Source of the DNA: Flavobacteriales bacterium UBA6051
GTDB lineage: Bacteria; Bacteroidota; Bacteroidia; Flavobacteriales_D; Crocinitomicaceae
Assembly (NCBI GenBank): GCA_002427735.1
Contig: DIYP01000006.1
Coordinates: 62,001-126,000 of the forward strand
Length of the DNA stretch: 64,000 bases
Direction: 5' to 3'
A model generated the notes under the pieces. It was given only the letters and a program-made list of their open reading frames with translations, ran no database searches and was not told where the DNA came from. The position numbers and the translations under genes are program-made. Of the stretch, positions 25,575-36,700 are shown piece by piece (position 1 is the stretch's first letter; each line of letters opens with the position of its first letter).

Positions 25575-26630
25575 TTACTTTTTCTCTATCTCTCCGGCTT
25601 CAACTAATTGATCAAAAAACTCAGTTACGGTTGTTTTGAGCGGTCGATAATTCATTCCAAGTTCTTTTACACTTTTGGAGTTATCCGCATTCCAAGGATA
25701 GCCTATATTCAGTGAAACTTCTTTACGTGTCATACCAACCGATGGAGCCATTAACCACATCAGCCATTTAGGAAGTTTGCGCGTAGAAATTGGGTAATTA
25801 GGATGCGTTTCTTTGATGTAGCCAGCTATTTCCAAAAAACCTGAGTTTTCTGCAGAGGCAATATGACGCCCGGATGCATCAGGTCTAATTCCAGCCTGAT
25901 AGTGCGCTTCAGCCAGATCTCTAACGTCTACGCATCCAATATTAAATGCTGGTGCGCCCATTTTAAAATCTCCTTTCCCTATTTGCTTCATAATGGCAAA
26001 GGACTCAGATGTTCCGTGTGGATTAATACCCGGTCCAAGAACAAACGAAGGGTTGATTGTTACCAGCTTCCATTGATCTTGAGCATCCGCTATTTTCCAG
26101 GCTTCCTTCTCTGCTTCTGTTTTAGAAAAAGAATAAGGTTGATGACTCAATGAAGAAGAGGTGTTCCATATTTCTTCAGTGAGTTGTTGATTAGGATAGC
26201 TCAATGTATCTTTTGCATCTCCATAAATTGCGGCACAGCTGCTTGTCAATACAACACGTTTCACACTCTCCGTTCTGCTAGCACTTTCTAAAACATTGCG
26301 CGTACCTTTCTTAGCTGGATCAACTAGGTCTTTTTGCGGATCGTTTACATTACGAATGAACGGCGAAGCTGTATGAAATATCAACTCACAGCCCTTCATT
26401 GCCTCATCATAGGACCCTTCTGTAAGAAGGTCAGATTTGAAGTATTTAATGGTACCCGGTAATTTTTCTGCAAGTGCATCAAGGTATTTCGTTTTTTCCT
26501 TGTTTTCCGGATCACGCACTGCTGCGTGAACTGTGATTCCTTCTTGAAGAAGGCGTTCAACCAATCTACCGGCAACATATCCTGTTGCTCCAGTAATCAT
26601 AACGGGTTTAGTTGTGTCTGGTGTACTCAT
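25575..26630 (-). CDS. NAD(P)-dependent epimerase/dihydroflavonol-4-reductase-like protein
   Basis: A 351-residue extended short-chain dehydrogenase. The Rossmann motif TGATGYVAGRL lies at residues 13-23, the active-site YSFSK (YxxxK) near residue 166, with the catalytic Ser in TSSCAAIYG. These are typical of dihydroflavonol-4-reductase/cinnamoyl-CoA-reductase-like aldehyde or ketone reductases. The N-terminal methionine overlaps the end of the TetR gene by 4 nt (ATGA), so the regulator very likely controls this enzyme. Natural substrate unknown; detoxification of reactive carbonyls is a possibility only. Confidence 0.92.
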   Translation of the reverse strand: MSTPDTTKPVMITGATGYVAGRLVERLLQEGITVHAAVRDPENKEKTKYLDALAEKLPGTIKYFKSDLLTEGSYDEAMKGCELIFHTASPFIRNVNDPQKDLVDPAKKGTRNVLESASRTESVKRVVLTSSCAAIYGDAKDTLSYPNQQLTEEIWNTSSSLSHQPYSFSKTEAEKEAWKIADAQDQWKLVTINPSFVLGPGINPHGTSESFAIMKQIGKGDFKMGAPAFNIGCVDVRDLAEAHYQAGIRPDASGRHIASAENSGFLEIAGYIKETHPNYPISTRKLPKWLMWLMAPSVGMTRKEVSLNIGYPWNADNSKSVKELGMNYRPLKTTVTEFFDQLVEAGEIEKK

Positions 26631-27148
26631 GTCAATCTGTATTTGTTTAATATGATTTCTAATAATTGTTCGGAAGCTTTTCCTTTTAACAATGCTTCAG
26701 TAGCAACACCGTCTATAAAAACCTGAACCAATTCAGCCTCCGCGTAAGGATGATCATAGCCCAAAGCATTAAAGGCTTCAGCGAGGCTTTTCTTGAGCTC
26801 ATCGGCCATTGAATCATCATAGCTTCCACGCTGCCACTTCAGCGCATAGATAAGTTTCCAAAAACGATTTTCACTTTCATCAATCAAAAAGGGAAGAGAC
26901 AGGGCTTGTTTGATGCGTTCAGCGGGGTCATTGATTTTTATTATTTCATTGAAATATCCTGTAGCTCGCTCAATTCCCTGGTTCATAATAGCCATTAGTA
27001 ACCCTTCTTTGTTTTCAAAATGGCGAAATATGAGGCCTTCTGAAACACCAGCTTTTTTGGCAACCTTACTTGTAGAGGTAGCGTCAAAACCAAATTCAGC
27101 GAAAAGCTCGAGAGCTGACCATATTATTTTTTCCTGTTTCTCTGTCAT
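26627..27148 (-). CDS. TetR/AcrR family transcriptional regulator
   Basis: A 173-residue regulator. The N-terminal helix-turn-helix is TSTSKVAKKAGVSEGLIFRHFENKEGL (about residues 20-46), the classical TetR DNA-binding domain; the rest is the helical ligand-binding and dimerisation domain. It precedes and overlaps the reductase gene by 4 nt. A perfect palindrome lies between its -7 promoter box and its ATG, so autorepression with release by a small hydrophobic ligand is the expected mode. Confidence 0.95.
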   Translation of the reverse strand: MTEKQEKIIWSALELFAEFGFDATSTSKVAKKAGVSEGLIFRHFENKEGLLMAIMNQGIERATGYFNEIIKINDPAERIKQALSLPFLIDESENRFWKLIYALKWQRGSYDDSMADELKKSLAEAFNALGYDHPYAEAELVQVFIDGVATEALLKGKASEQLLEIILNKYRLT

Positions 27149-27150
27149 AA

Positions 27151-27198
27151 AAGTGAGTAATCACTTACAAATGTAAATACAATTTTATTACGCACAAG
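27151..27198 (-). promoter_or_regulatory. Promoter and palindromic operator of the TetR-reductase operon
   Basis: On the minus strand CTTG (27198-27195), 19 nt, then TACATTTG (27175-27168), an exact -7 box. Directly downstream is the palindrome AAGTGAGTAATCACTT (27166-27151), 2 nt before the ATG. A repressor bound there would block the start of transcription. Confidence 0.75.
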
Positions 27199-27233
27199 AA
27201 AATCTCATTAATTTTTTTTAAATAATTGTTGGA

Positions 27234-29903
27234 TTAGCGCAATAGACTTACATGTCCCGTCTTGACTCTGCGAGGATTAAAAGGTTCGCAGGTGACGTAG
27301 GTGAGTTTCCAGATATATGAGCCAGATTGCGACATTCTTCCGTTTGGAGTAGTCCCATCCCATCCGACATCAATGTCGTTCGATTCAAATACTAGCTCAC
27401 CCCATTGGTTATATATCTGTAGTTTCCATTCAAAAACTTCTAAGCCAACGACTGGCTGGAAAGTATTATTGAATTCGTCCTCATCTGGTGTGAAAGAATT
27501 TGGCGCGTATAATGTGAAAGGCTCAATATACAGTTCTTGATAAGCTGTATCTCTACATTGCCACTCGTTCTTTACAATTTGCATAGGGCGGCGCGTACCA
27601 TCTCTGTAGTATAGGTGAACGGGATTTTGCTCAAACGTATAAATGGTACTATCATCGAACCAGTAGAAATATTCTGAAGCACCTATTGATTCATCCGTGA
27701 AAGTAATGGCTGAATTACAAATGTCCGTATAATCAGGGTCAATAGAGAATCCAGCTTTAGGAATCGGACGCACATGTACCAAGTCCTGCTTCACTGCCGT
27801 TAACGTATCAATACAACCACGATCAGTACGAATGGTGAGTGTCACGGGGTAAGGCCCTGTTTCAGTATAGACATTCACTGGATTCTGTTCTGTAGACGTA
27901 TTTCCATCTCCAAAGTCCCAGAAATAATAAATATTCGTTTCCGCAAAACTTAAATCGACGAAGTTAGCCGTGAAAGGAACACATTGGAGTCCAGGTTCAA
28001 GCCTGAAATCTACAGAAGGTTCTTGAAATATATAGATATCATGTGTAACACTTGCCTGACAATCATCAAATGATCCACTTAAAGTAATAGGAATGCTGCC
28101 AGTGGTATTAAAAGAAACATCAAATACATCAACTTCATTGGATGTCTGTATTGATGCATGTGGCCCAAAGTTCCACGTATAGACAGAAGTTGGAGGCCCG
28201 GTTACTGTTCCATCAAAATTGAAACTATTATTTGTAAAGCATAGCGAATCCTCTGACGTAAATGTTACGGTCAATTCTTCGTTCAAGGTAAATGTTTCCT
28301 GTGTTGTATTTATACAAGCAGGTGACGACCACGCTGACAGGCTAACAGTATAAGTGCCAGGGCCTGGATAAGTGTGTGTTGGTTCAAAATCAGGTGAGTC
28401 TGCACTATTGTCACCAAAGCTCCAACTATAGTTGGTTGCGTTTATCGTATTGTTACCAAAATCAATTGTTAGTCCCTCGCAGGCAATATCTCCTGGTAGT
28501 ACAATTTCAGCGGTTGGCTCAGGGAAAACATATACAGATTCAGTAAAACTTGCTACACATGAGTTAAAGCTTGCTTCTACGGTAACAGGGAAAGTTCCGG
28601 GTTGATTGTAGGTAATACCATTAATTGTCAATCCAGTGCCCGTTTGCGTATTGGCATCGGGTCCAAAATCCCAGGTGATCTGTGTACTCGGTGGACCAGT
28701 AGTAGAGCCTACAAAATCAAAACTATTATCAAGAACACAGAGCGAATCATTCGATGTGAATGAGACTTCAATTTCATTATTTACGATGATGTCCATATAA
28801 GCAGTATCGGTACATGGCCAGCCAGGGTTGACTACCAGCATTGCTTGGTATTGACCATTATCTGGATAAGTGTAAGAAGGCGCAAACGCTGAACTTACAT
28901 CATTACTTGTTGTTGGGTCACCAAAGTTCCATTCGTAATTTGTTCCACCATATGAGTTGTTAACAAAGTTAATCGTCAGGCCATCACAATATGAAATGAA
29001 GTCGGGAAGGTCTGTTTGTAGTGGAAGAACAGCTTCCAATTGCAACTGGCAGTTAAATACACGGAATAAAAAGTCGCGCATTGTCCGATTGATAACAACC
29101 CCATTTCTGATCTCTTCTACTTGAATTCCCACCGCAAATAAACCCGTTAGATTTGGAGAAGCTGTTAATAGACCAGTGTTGGGATCAATATTAATGGTCG
29201 CTCCAGGGCCAAGTGGATTAGCAGCAGTAAAACCGCCAACCCATTGCACATTTGCATAAGGAGGGGGAGGCGTAGGGTTAGGTGCAGGATTAAAACTTGA
29301 TGCTCCAGAGAATGGTGTTACTAATGAATAAACGAGTTGATCGCCATCCGGATCTGTAGCACTGTGATCAAAAATTAAGTCTTCATTATTACATAACAAT
29401 AATGGAGGGTAGTTATTAAATCGTGGACTACTGTTGATATAATTATTGTTTGGTGGGCCTGGCACAATGCATGTCAGAGTAAAACCAGTATCATCAGGAT
29501 TTATAATATTCGTGATGTTTGGCCCTCTACAACAACGCTGATAACTTACACGGTATCCTCCTGGAATTGGCGGCAAGGTAAGCGTCGTAATGTAAATGGC
29601 ATTTTCTGTACAAATATTCGAAGGTGGTGTAACACAAGGGTTGTTGAATACGACGGGAACGTCAGTATCACCCGGAAAGGGAATTGATACGTTTTGTACC
29701 ATAGTGTTGTTCTGGTCGTATACGGCTAGCCATAAAGGGCTATCGAACTGTGCTCCAGTTGAGAGGCAGTCACGATAAATAGAAACATAAAACCTGTACT
29801 GGTTAGCGCCGAGATAATCGTAATAAATATCTCCTCCCACAATATGAGACGCCCTAGAAGAGAGCACAAAAAGTGTCAATATGGAGAGTAAGAATAAGCG
29901 CAT
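27234..29903 (-). CDS. PKD-domain protein with T9SS type B sorting domain
   Basis: About 889 residues. The longer frame from 29963 is passed over because the ATG at 29903 gives a clean signal peptide (MRLFLLSILTLFVLSSRASH). The mature N-terminus HIVGGDIYYDYLG and the SIYRDC, CCRG and YPPLLLCNN segments are typical of large Bacteroidota surface proteins. At least four PKD-like domains follow (Y-x-W-x-FGD cores: YEWNFGDP, YSWSFGDN, YTWNFGPH, YYFWDFGDG). The C-terminal type B domain starts APNSFTPDEDEFNN and ends with IYNQWGELVFES, WDG and TGHVSLLR. It should be exported by T9SS to the cell surface or medium. No PorP/SprF gene is adjacent here. Confidence 0.93.
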   Translation of the reverse strand: MRLFLLSILTLFVLSSRASHIVGGDIYYDYLGANQYRFYVSIYRDCLSTGAQFDSPLWLAVYDQNNTMVQNVSIPFPGDTDVPVVFNNPCVTPPSNICTENAIYITTLTLPPIPGGYRVSYQRCCRGPNITNIINPDDTGFTLTCIVPGPPNNNYINSSPRFNNYPPLLLCNNEDLIFDHSATDPDGDQLVYSLVTPFSGASSFNPAPNPTPPPPYANVQWVGGFTAANPLGPGATINIDPNTGLLTASPNLTGLFAVGIQVEEIRNGVVINRTMRDFLFRVFNCQLQLEAVLPLQTDLPDFISYCDGLTINFVNNSYGGTNYEWNFGDPTTSNDVSSAFAPSYTYPDNGQYQAMLVVNPGWPCTDTAYMDIIVNNEIEVSFTSNDSLCVLDNSFDFVGSTTGPPSTQITWDFGPDANTQTGTGLTINGITYNQPGTFPVTVEASFNSCVASFTESVYVFPEPTAEIVLPGDIACEGLTIDFGNNTINATNYSWSFGDNSADSPDFEPTHTYPGPGTYTVSLSAWSSPACINTTQETFTLNEELTVTFTSEDSLCFTNNSFNFDGTVTGPPTSVYTWNFGPHASIQTSNEVDVFDVSFNTTGSIPITLSGSFDDCQASVTHDIYIFQEPSVDFRLEPGLQCVPFTANFVDLSFAETNIYYFWDFGDGNTSTEQNPVNVYTETGPYPVTLTIRTDRGCIDTLTAVKQDLVHVRPIPKAGFSIDPDYTDICNSAITFTDESIGASEYFYWFDDSTIYTFEQNPVHLYYRDGTRRPMQIVKNEWQCRDTAYQELYIEPFTLYAPNSFTPDEDEFNNTFQPVVGLEVFEWKLQIYNQWGELVFESNDIDVGWDGTTPNGRMSQSGSYIWKLTYVTCEPFNPRRVKTGHVSLLR

Positions 29904-29980
29904 GTATCGGTTAGACGTAAAGATATTGCAAATGTTGTTCCAAAAGCAAAGATTTTTTTTCAAGGCATTGGAATCTTATA

Positions 29981-30796
29981 CTAGTCTATGCCACAATCGC
30001 TTAAATCGTTGATGGAATGTTTAAACTCGAAACCTTGTGAACGAATAATCTTTGAAGTATCTATTCTTCGCTCAATTGTTGGTGAAAGCACAAACTGAAT
30101 GGCCGGCAACCCATGTTGTCTGTAGAGTTTAGTATAGTACTCTTTGCGCCATGGGTGTTCTGGGAAGACGATATTGTAGATGCCATTAATGTCTTCATTT
30201 TCGAGTAGATGAAAAATGCAACGAATGACGTCTTTTTGGTGCACAAGATTAACCAGTCCGAAAGGATTTTCAATATTCTCTCTTCCTGCAAGGTAACGCA
30301 CTGGATGCCTTTGATCTCCGAAAAGTCCTCCCAGGCGCAAGACACATAATTTATCTTTTAATTGTGTTAGCAAAGATTGCTCAGCATGGAATAGATGTGT
30401 TTCCTTTTCAAATTCAAGGAATTCAAAATTTTCGGAATATACAGCTGACTTCTGAGGATAGATGCCAATTGAACTAGTAAAAAAGACCCTTTTAGTTTTT
30501 GTGAACTGCCTAGAGAGCCTTTTTAATCCATCCCCGTACTTTTTCCAATCTTTTTCTTTTCTTTTCGGCGGAATAGTGATAATGAGTATGTCTGTTTTAT
30601 CCGCGATGTTTGCAGGCACAGTTTCACGACCATGGATGTCAAAAAGAAAAGAAGTAATGCCAGCTTTCTCCATTAATTTCAATTTTTCCTGGGTCATGGT
30701 AGAGCCATAGACAGTATGTCCCAATCGGATAAATTCTTTCGCTAGTGGTAAGCCCAGCCAACCGCATCCTATAATCGAAATATTCATACTGCTCAT
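29981..30796 (-). CDS. NAD(P)-binding epimerase-like protein (YeeZ type)
   Basis: A 271-residue atypical SDR/NAD(P)-binding protein. The nucleotide-binding loop GCGWLGLPLAKEF is near residues 10-22, ILIITIPPKRKEKDW follows the third strand, and TSSIGIYPQ marks the position of the catalytic Ser and Tyr region. Similar proteins are annotated as SDR a5 or YeeZ-like; the reaction is unknown. Two ATGs nine bases apart can start it (30796 or 30787); the second puts the Rossmann strand at residue 2. Divergent from the LytS-like kinase gene, with 149 nt between them. Confidence 0.85.
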   Translation of the reverse strand: MSSMNISIIGCGWLGLPLAKEFIRLGHTVYGSTMTQEKLKLMEKAGITSFLFDIHGRETVPANIADKTDILIITIPPKRKEKDWKKYGDGLKRLSRQFTKTKRVFFTSSIGIYPQKSAVYSENFEFLEFEKETHLFHAEQSLLTQLKDKLCVLRLGGLFGDQRHPVRYLAGRENIENPFGLVNLVHQKDVIRCIFHLLENEDINGIYNIVFPEHPWRKEYYTKLYRQHGLPAIQFVLSPTIERRIDTSKIIRSQGFEFKHSINDLSDCGID

Positions 30797-30945
30797 TACC
30801 TTAAATGTACAAAAAGCAGTGAGATTTTATTGCACAATTGGAACGATTGTTAGTGTCGCCAAATAATAATTAGATCGACATAATAATAAGTCTTTGTCTG
30901 TTTAGATGATGAATTGATTTTATTATCTTCATTTTTAGCCTGCGT

Positions 30946-32871
30946 ATGCGCTTATTATTCACCATATCATTGGTTCTACTTTGTTTTTCTTCTGCTGGTC
31001 AGAAAAACAAGGAAGCCGAAATTGATTCTTTGAATGACCTGTGCTATGAGCTATTTGACAAAAACCCTGCAAAGTCCCTTGAGTTGGCGCGAAAGACTTA
31101 TAGGATGTCTGAAAAGGCTAATTACCCAATGGGAAAGGCAGGTGCGCTTACCTATATGGCTCGTTGCTATTATGTGAATTATTCAGATTATGATACGGCT
31201 CTGGTATTGTTTAATCGTGCGGTAAGGATCGATTCTCTAGATGGAAGGATGGACGATGTTATTGTCGATTATGCAGGTATTTCTTCCATGTACCGAACGA
31301 ATGGTGATCTGGTCAATGCTATCAAATATAATTATCAAGCTTTGCAGCTCGCAGAAAAGTTCAATTATCCAATTTATGAGTATGGTCTATTGCTGAATCA
31401 AGCAAGTGCTTACAGCGAAATGCGTGACTCTGTGAAATCGGAGATCAAGTATCTTAGAGCGTTGGATCTTCTGAATTCATTGGGCGATACATTGGAGGAT
31501 AAGCAAATTATGCTGTGCAATATGTATATAGCGTTAGGTTCGTTATATATGAATTTTCCTGGTCTTGCCGGAGGATCTGAGTCGGGTAAGGTCTTGAATT
31601 ATTTAACTCAGGCGCTCAGAATTGCTGAGAGTGAAGAGGATATATTTGCTGAATCTGAGGCCAATTCGTTCTTATGTCAATACTATTTTCTCAAAGAAGA
31701 GTATTCGACAGCCTTGGCCTACGGTGAAAGTTCGGTCACAGCTGTTATGGAGATGCAACGCCCTTATGATGAGTCGGTTAATCGATTGCTTGTGGTTGAG
31801 GTTTATATTAAATTGGGTAGAATTAAAAAGGCCCATGAAGAAGTCGATCTCGTAATGTCAATGGCGAAAAGTAATGACTTTCATGAAGTACAGATTGAGG
31901 CTTTAACGCTTTTATCTCGGATTTACATGCTGGAAGGTGATATTGATAACGCCTATTGGACTTTAGAAGCCAGATTTGCTCTTAGAGATTCCATTCTGGG
32001 GAGTGAAGAGAAAGCTAAAATTCGTGACACTGAATATAAGTATGATCTTCTCGTAGAGCAGAATAAGAGTTTGCAATTGGAGAAGGAAATCGATGCTAAA
32101 GAGAGTAGTGAAAGACTCTTAAGGTACTCGTTAATAGGTTTATCCATACTGATCATAACGATTTTAATCATTGTGTTCTTCTTTTTTCGGTTACGTAAAG
32201 CCAAAAGAAAATTGACCGAAACTGAATTCAAACAGAAGGAGATTCAGAATCAGCTGGAGATTAGTATGTTGGAAGTTGCGTTGCTTTCTGCTCAGATGAA
32301 ACCTCATTTTACCTTTAACGTTTTGAATAGTATTCAGTATTTGATTGTTTCCAATCAATCAGACAAAGCGATAAAGTACCTATCTGAGTTTGCTAAGTTT
32401 TTGCGCAGTATTTTGGAGCATTCAAATCAACCTATTATTTCTTTGGAAGATGAATTGAGTATTGTTCGATCTTACCTTTCACTTGAAAAGCTTAGGTTTA
32501 AAGAGAAGCTGACTTTTGCATATGATGTGGATTCTGATATTGAATTGTCGAAACACGAAATTCCTTCTTTATGTCTTCAGCCACTTGTAGAAAATTCGAT
32601 TTTGCATGGATTCAATCATGAGGGGAGTGGCCATATTCTCGTTCGTGTTAGGAAAATTTCGGAGCAGGAAATGGAGGTTGTGGTTCAGGATAACGGACTT
32701 TCTTCAAGTTCTAACAGTGAAAATGATTTGGACTCCAAGAAATCGATGGGGTTGGAGATTACTCGAAAACGATTGGAAAATCTCAATGCTGGGAATACCA
32801 TTGAGGTATTCAAGAATCATGGGATGGATGGTATAACAGTTAAAGTAAGGTTGGTAAATCAGAATCTATGA
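30946..32871 (+). CDS. TPR-LytS/YehU-type sensor histidine kinase
   Basis: A 641-residue sensor. Signal peptide (to about FSSAGQ), periplasmic TPR repeats (about 30-350), coiled linker, membrane helix (LIGLSILIITILIIVFFFF, about residues 396-414), then a His_kinase/HATPase module. The phospho-acceptor is H454 in AQMKPHFTFNVLN; the family norm is PHFLFN or PHFIFN, so Thr at that place is unusual. An N-box PLVENSILHGF and a GLEITRKRLENL end motif are present. The stop overlaps the response regulator start by 4 nt. It probably senses an envelope signal through the TPRs and phosphorylates the LytTR regulator. Confidence 0.94.
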   Translation: MRLLFTISLVLLCFSSAGQKNKEAEIDSLNDLCYELFDKNPAKSLELARKTYRMSEKANYPMGKAGALTYMARCYYVNYSDYDTALVLFNRAVRIDSLDGRMDDVIVDYAGISSMYRTNGDLVNAIKYNYQALQLAEKFNYPIYEYGLLLNQASAYSEMRDSVKSEIKYLRALDLLNSLGDTLEDKQIMLCNMYIALGSLYMNFPGLAGGSESGKVLNYLTQALRIAESEEDIFAESEANSFLCQYYFLKEEYSTALAYGESSVTAVMEMQRPYDESVNRLLVVEVYIKLGRIKKAHEEVDLVMSMAKSNDFHEVQIEALTLLSRIYMLEGDIDNAYWTLEARFALRDSILGSEEKAKIRDTEYKYDLLVEQNKSLQLEKEIDAKESSERLLRYSLIGLSILIITILIIVFFFFRLRKAKRKLTETEFKQKEIQNQLEISMLEVALLSAQMKPHFTFNVLNSIQYLIVSNQSDKAIKYLSEFAKFLRSILEHSNQPIISLEDELSIVRSYLSLEKLRFKEKLTFAYDVDSDIELSKHEIPSLCLQPLVENSILHGFNHEGSGHILVRVRKISEQEMEVVVQDNGLSSSSNSENDLDSKKSMGLEITRKRLENLNAGNTIEVFKNHGMDGITVKVRLVNQNL

Positions 32872-33620
32872 TGGATGATGTTTATACCATAATGATTGTT
32901 GATGATGAGACAGATGCTCAGTTGATCTTGAAGGAATTCATTTTTCGTTATTGCCAGAATGTTGAAGTTGTAGGAGCAGCTTCCACAATTAAGGAGGCTA
33001 AAGTAATGATTGCTGAGTTGCGACCAGATATATTACTGCTTGACATAAGTTTGAAAGAAGGGACTGGCTTTGATTTACTTGAATTGATCGATGATCCTTC
33101 ATTTCAAATAATTTTCACCACAGCTTACGATCAGCATGCCGTTAAAGCCTTTAAGGTTAGAGCTTTGGATTATTTGCTCAAACCAATCGATCCATACGAA
33201 CTAAAGGGAGCGATAGAGCATTGCTGTGAAACGATAAGTCAAACAGATCAAATCAAGAAGTTAAACTCGGCATTGGAGAAGTATGCTTACGAGAAAATAT
33301 CCATTCCATCAAAGCACTCTCATATCATTACCGATTTGATTGATATTGTTCGGTGTCAGTCGGATGGAAATTATACGCGATTTTTCATTAAAAATGACAA
33401 ACCGATTCTCGTTGCAAAGACACTCAAAGAGTTTGACAATATGCTCTCGAGTAAGAAATTCATCCGTGTTCATCAGTCCCACTTAGTTAATCGATTACAT
33501 ATACGTAGTTTTCAAGTTTCAGCTAACCTTTTGGTGCTGTCCAACGGAGATGAAATTCCAATTTCAAGAAGAAAGAAAAGTATACTTCTTAAAGAGTTGA
33601 GCGCTCAGATAATCGACTAA
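32868..33620 (+). CDS. LytTR family response regulator
   Basis: A 250-residue regulator: receiver domain with the acidic pocket VDDE, phospho-acceptor D59 in LLLDIS, conserved Thr (TTAYDQ) and Lys (LLKPID); then a LytTR DNA-binding domain (about residues 140-250) with IVRCQSDGNYTRFF and the FIRVHQSHLVN strand, which in this family contacts DNA. The start overlaps the kinase gene by 4 nt, and the adhesin-like gene begins 168 nt downstream on the same strand. It may control that gene; no operator was identified. Confidence 0.95.
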   Translation: MMDDVYTIMIVDDETDAQLILKEFIFRYCQNVEVVGAASTIKEAKVMIAELRPDILLLDISLKEGTGFDLLELIDDPSFQIIFTTAYDQHAVKAFKVRALDYLLKPIDPYELKGAIEHCCETISQTDQIKKLNSALEKYAYEKISIPSKHSHIITDLIDIVRCQSDGNYTRFFIKNDKPILVAKTLKEFDNMLSSKKFIRVHQSHLVNRLHIRSFQVSANLLVLSNGDEIPISRRKKSILLKELSAQIID

Positions 33621-33788
33621 TGGAAGTCGCTTGGTTGCCTTTCATTAATTTCTTCTAATCCTAGTATAAACAATATTATTAGCGTCATTTAATAATTGAT
33701 TCAACCGAATAGTAGGTTTTGATCTTATAATTATGATTAGTGCTTTCAACACGTGAAATTCAGGTTTCAAATCTAAATAGTCACCGTT

Positions 33789-36700
33789 ATGAAAAAGTAC
33801 CTTTTCCTACTAATTATTTTAGCTTTTTGGATGACCGATATACGGGCCCAATTAGTTATTTCTTCCAATACAACGTGGAGTACAAATCAGATCTTGACTC
33901 AGGCAGTTGTGATCAATCCAGGGGTAACTCTCACGATCAATGAAGGAGTCATTGTTGAAACCGTTTTTGTTGATGCAAACACCAATAATATTGGAGATAT
34001 TGATATTACAGTGAATGGAAAGCTAGTCACAAAAGGGACACAATGTAATCCTGTTGTATTCAGGCCGCTTGGATCGCCCACGAACGGATCTGATCACTGG
34101 AATGGGATTATTGTCAACTCTTCAACATTGAATGACTCATTAGACTTTTTTACTATAGAATATGCAAGAGGTGGTTTAAACCTTCAATCCAATTCGAATG
34201 TTACGGGAGTTGATATTCAGAATTGTCCTACTGGAGTTAGAAATCAGTCAACATCTACTTCTACGATATCAGAATCGTTTATTCACGATAACGAACGTTC
34301 AGGTATTATTAATTATGGAGGTACGCTGACAGTTAACAATTCTCATATTCACACGAATGCTAAGTTCGGATTGGTAACAAATAATGGTACACTGATCGCT
34401 GGCTTTTGTGACATTAATGAGAATTCCTGGGGAGGAGTATTTGTTGGAGGTTCGGCTAACATTGACATCCAAAATTCTGAGATTTATGACAATACCGGAA
34501 ATGGGATAGAAGTTTCAGACTGGTCTTTCACAGATGATTTCTTGTCTCCGGCGTCAAGTACAGGAAACCCAACGGTTGTTGTTACCAATAATAACATCTG
34601 GAACAATGCAGCGACTACATTTAATCTGACTTTAGCAGAATCTGCAGCTCTTACAACCGTCCCGAATTGGGGGGATTGTATGAACTTGATTAGTATTGTT
34701 GATCAGAGCCCGAACTTCGAGATTCCAATTGGATATATCTCAAGTCAAACGGTCACAGGAACTCGTTTTTATTTCAACGACTCATATTACAATGTAATAT
34801 ACCGATTGCGTGATGCGCATTCTAACTCCAACATTTCGAGTTTCACACATACTACTTGGACACCTTCAGATTGCGGATTTCCATCGTACTATGCAGCTAG
34901 AACGTTCACATTTACTGGAAATACAGCTACTGATATGTATTATTGGTTTGCTCAAAGTAACAACACGTATCATGCCGTTTACGATGCATCGACGACTCTG
35001 CGCCTTGGAGGTTTTGAGGTTTATTGTACCGTGGAAGATAACGCGCCGATGACATTCACTGGTAACTATTGGGGGCAAATTGTAGGCGTAGATCTTTTAC
35101 TAAGGAACGTTGACTCACCAAATATTGATTATGCAGGGTATTTGACCTCAGCTATACCGGGAATTGGTACTACAATTGGAAGTGGACTCCCAGTAGTTGA
35201 TTTAGGTCCAGATGCTCTAGTTTGTGACAGTGTTACTACTGTTCTGGATGCCCAGAATGGTGGAGCGAGTTTCGCATGGTCAACAAGTGAAAATACACAA
35301 AGTATCGATGTAATGGATGCGCCAGGAACATACTGGGTAGATGTCACAAATGCTTGCGGAACAACAAGAGATTCAATCGTGATTACAAACGATCCGTGGC
35401 CGGAGTTGCCAAATGCACCAACAGGTCAGACGGTTCTGTGTCAGAATTCAATTAATACTAACTACACAACAACTGGGGCCACGAACGCAACATCTTATTA
35501 CTGGGAAATTTCCCCTGCTTCAGCGGGGACTATTTCAGGAACCGGCTCTGTTGGAACAGTTGATTGGGACGCTAACTTTTCTGGAGTGGCAACGATTCGT
35601 GTGAGTGGCGTTAATGGTTGTGGAACGGGTAATGCATCTAGTATTTCTGTAATAATCAATGGATTGCCCACTGATCCTGTTGTCGGAGACACGGATATTT
35701 GTTTCGGAGAATCAACGACCTTAACAGCAAGTGGTGGCAATACCTATTCCTGGAACACTTCAGAGAGTACAGCTTCGATCACTGTTTCACCAGCAGTCAC
35801 AACAGTTTATACCGTTACCGTTACTGATGCGAATACCTGTCAGGGGTCTACCGATGTCACTGTGACCGTTGATACGCCTCCGACGGTGGTTGCATCTGGT
35901 GCAACAAGTGTTTGTAGTGGATCATCAGTTTCCTTGTCTGCCAGTGGAGCGAATACCTATACATGGGATAACGGCGGAGGCAGCGGATCTACCGTGTCCG
36001 TTTCACCTCTGGCTACTACAACATATACGGTAATTGGAACAAGTGTTGGAGGTTGTACCGGTACGGATCAAATTACTGTTGCAGTAAATTCAAATCCATC
36101 TGTAACGGCAGCGGGAACGGCAACAGTATGTTCAGGGGCATCAGCTGGTTTATCGGCTTCCGGAGCCAGTACTTATTCATGGGATAATGGTGGAGGAACC
36201 GGATCTTCTGTTACAGTTTCACCAACTTCTACAACAACCTACACAGTGATTGGGACAGATGCAAACGGATGTACGAATACCGATCAGGTAACGGTTACAG
36301 TAAATGCGCTTCCAACAGTTTCAGCTTCAGGAATATCTGCTATCTGTACAGGTTCAAATGCGAATCTTTCGGCTAGTGGCGCGAGTACATATACATGGAA
36401 CAATGGAGCTGGGTCCGGAAGTTCAGTTACGGTTTCACCTACTTCGACAACAACGTATACAGTAACTGGAACGGATGGTAACGGTTGTGTAAATACTGAT
36501 CAAGTAACTGTGACGGTAAATGCTTTGCCAACTGTTTCAGCTTCCGGTACTGCCTCGATTTGTATTGGAAGCTCAACGGTGTTGTCTGCGAGTGGAGCAA
36601 GTACCTATGCCTGGGATAATGGTGGAGGGAGCGGTTCTTCCGTGTCTGTTTCTCCATCGTCTACAACGACATATACGGTAACAGGAACAAGTGCTTCTGG

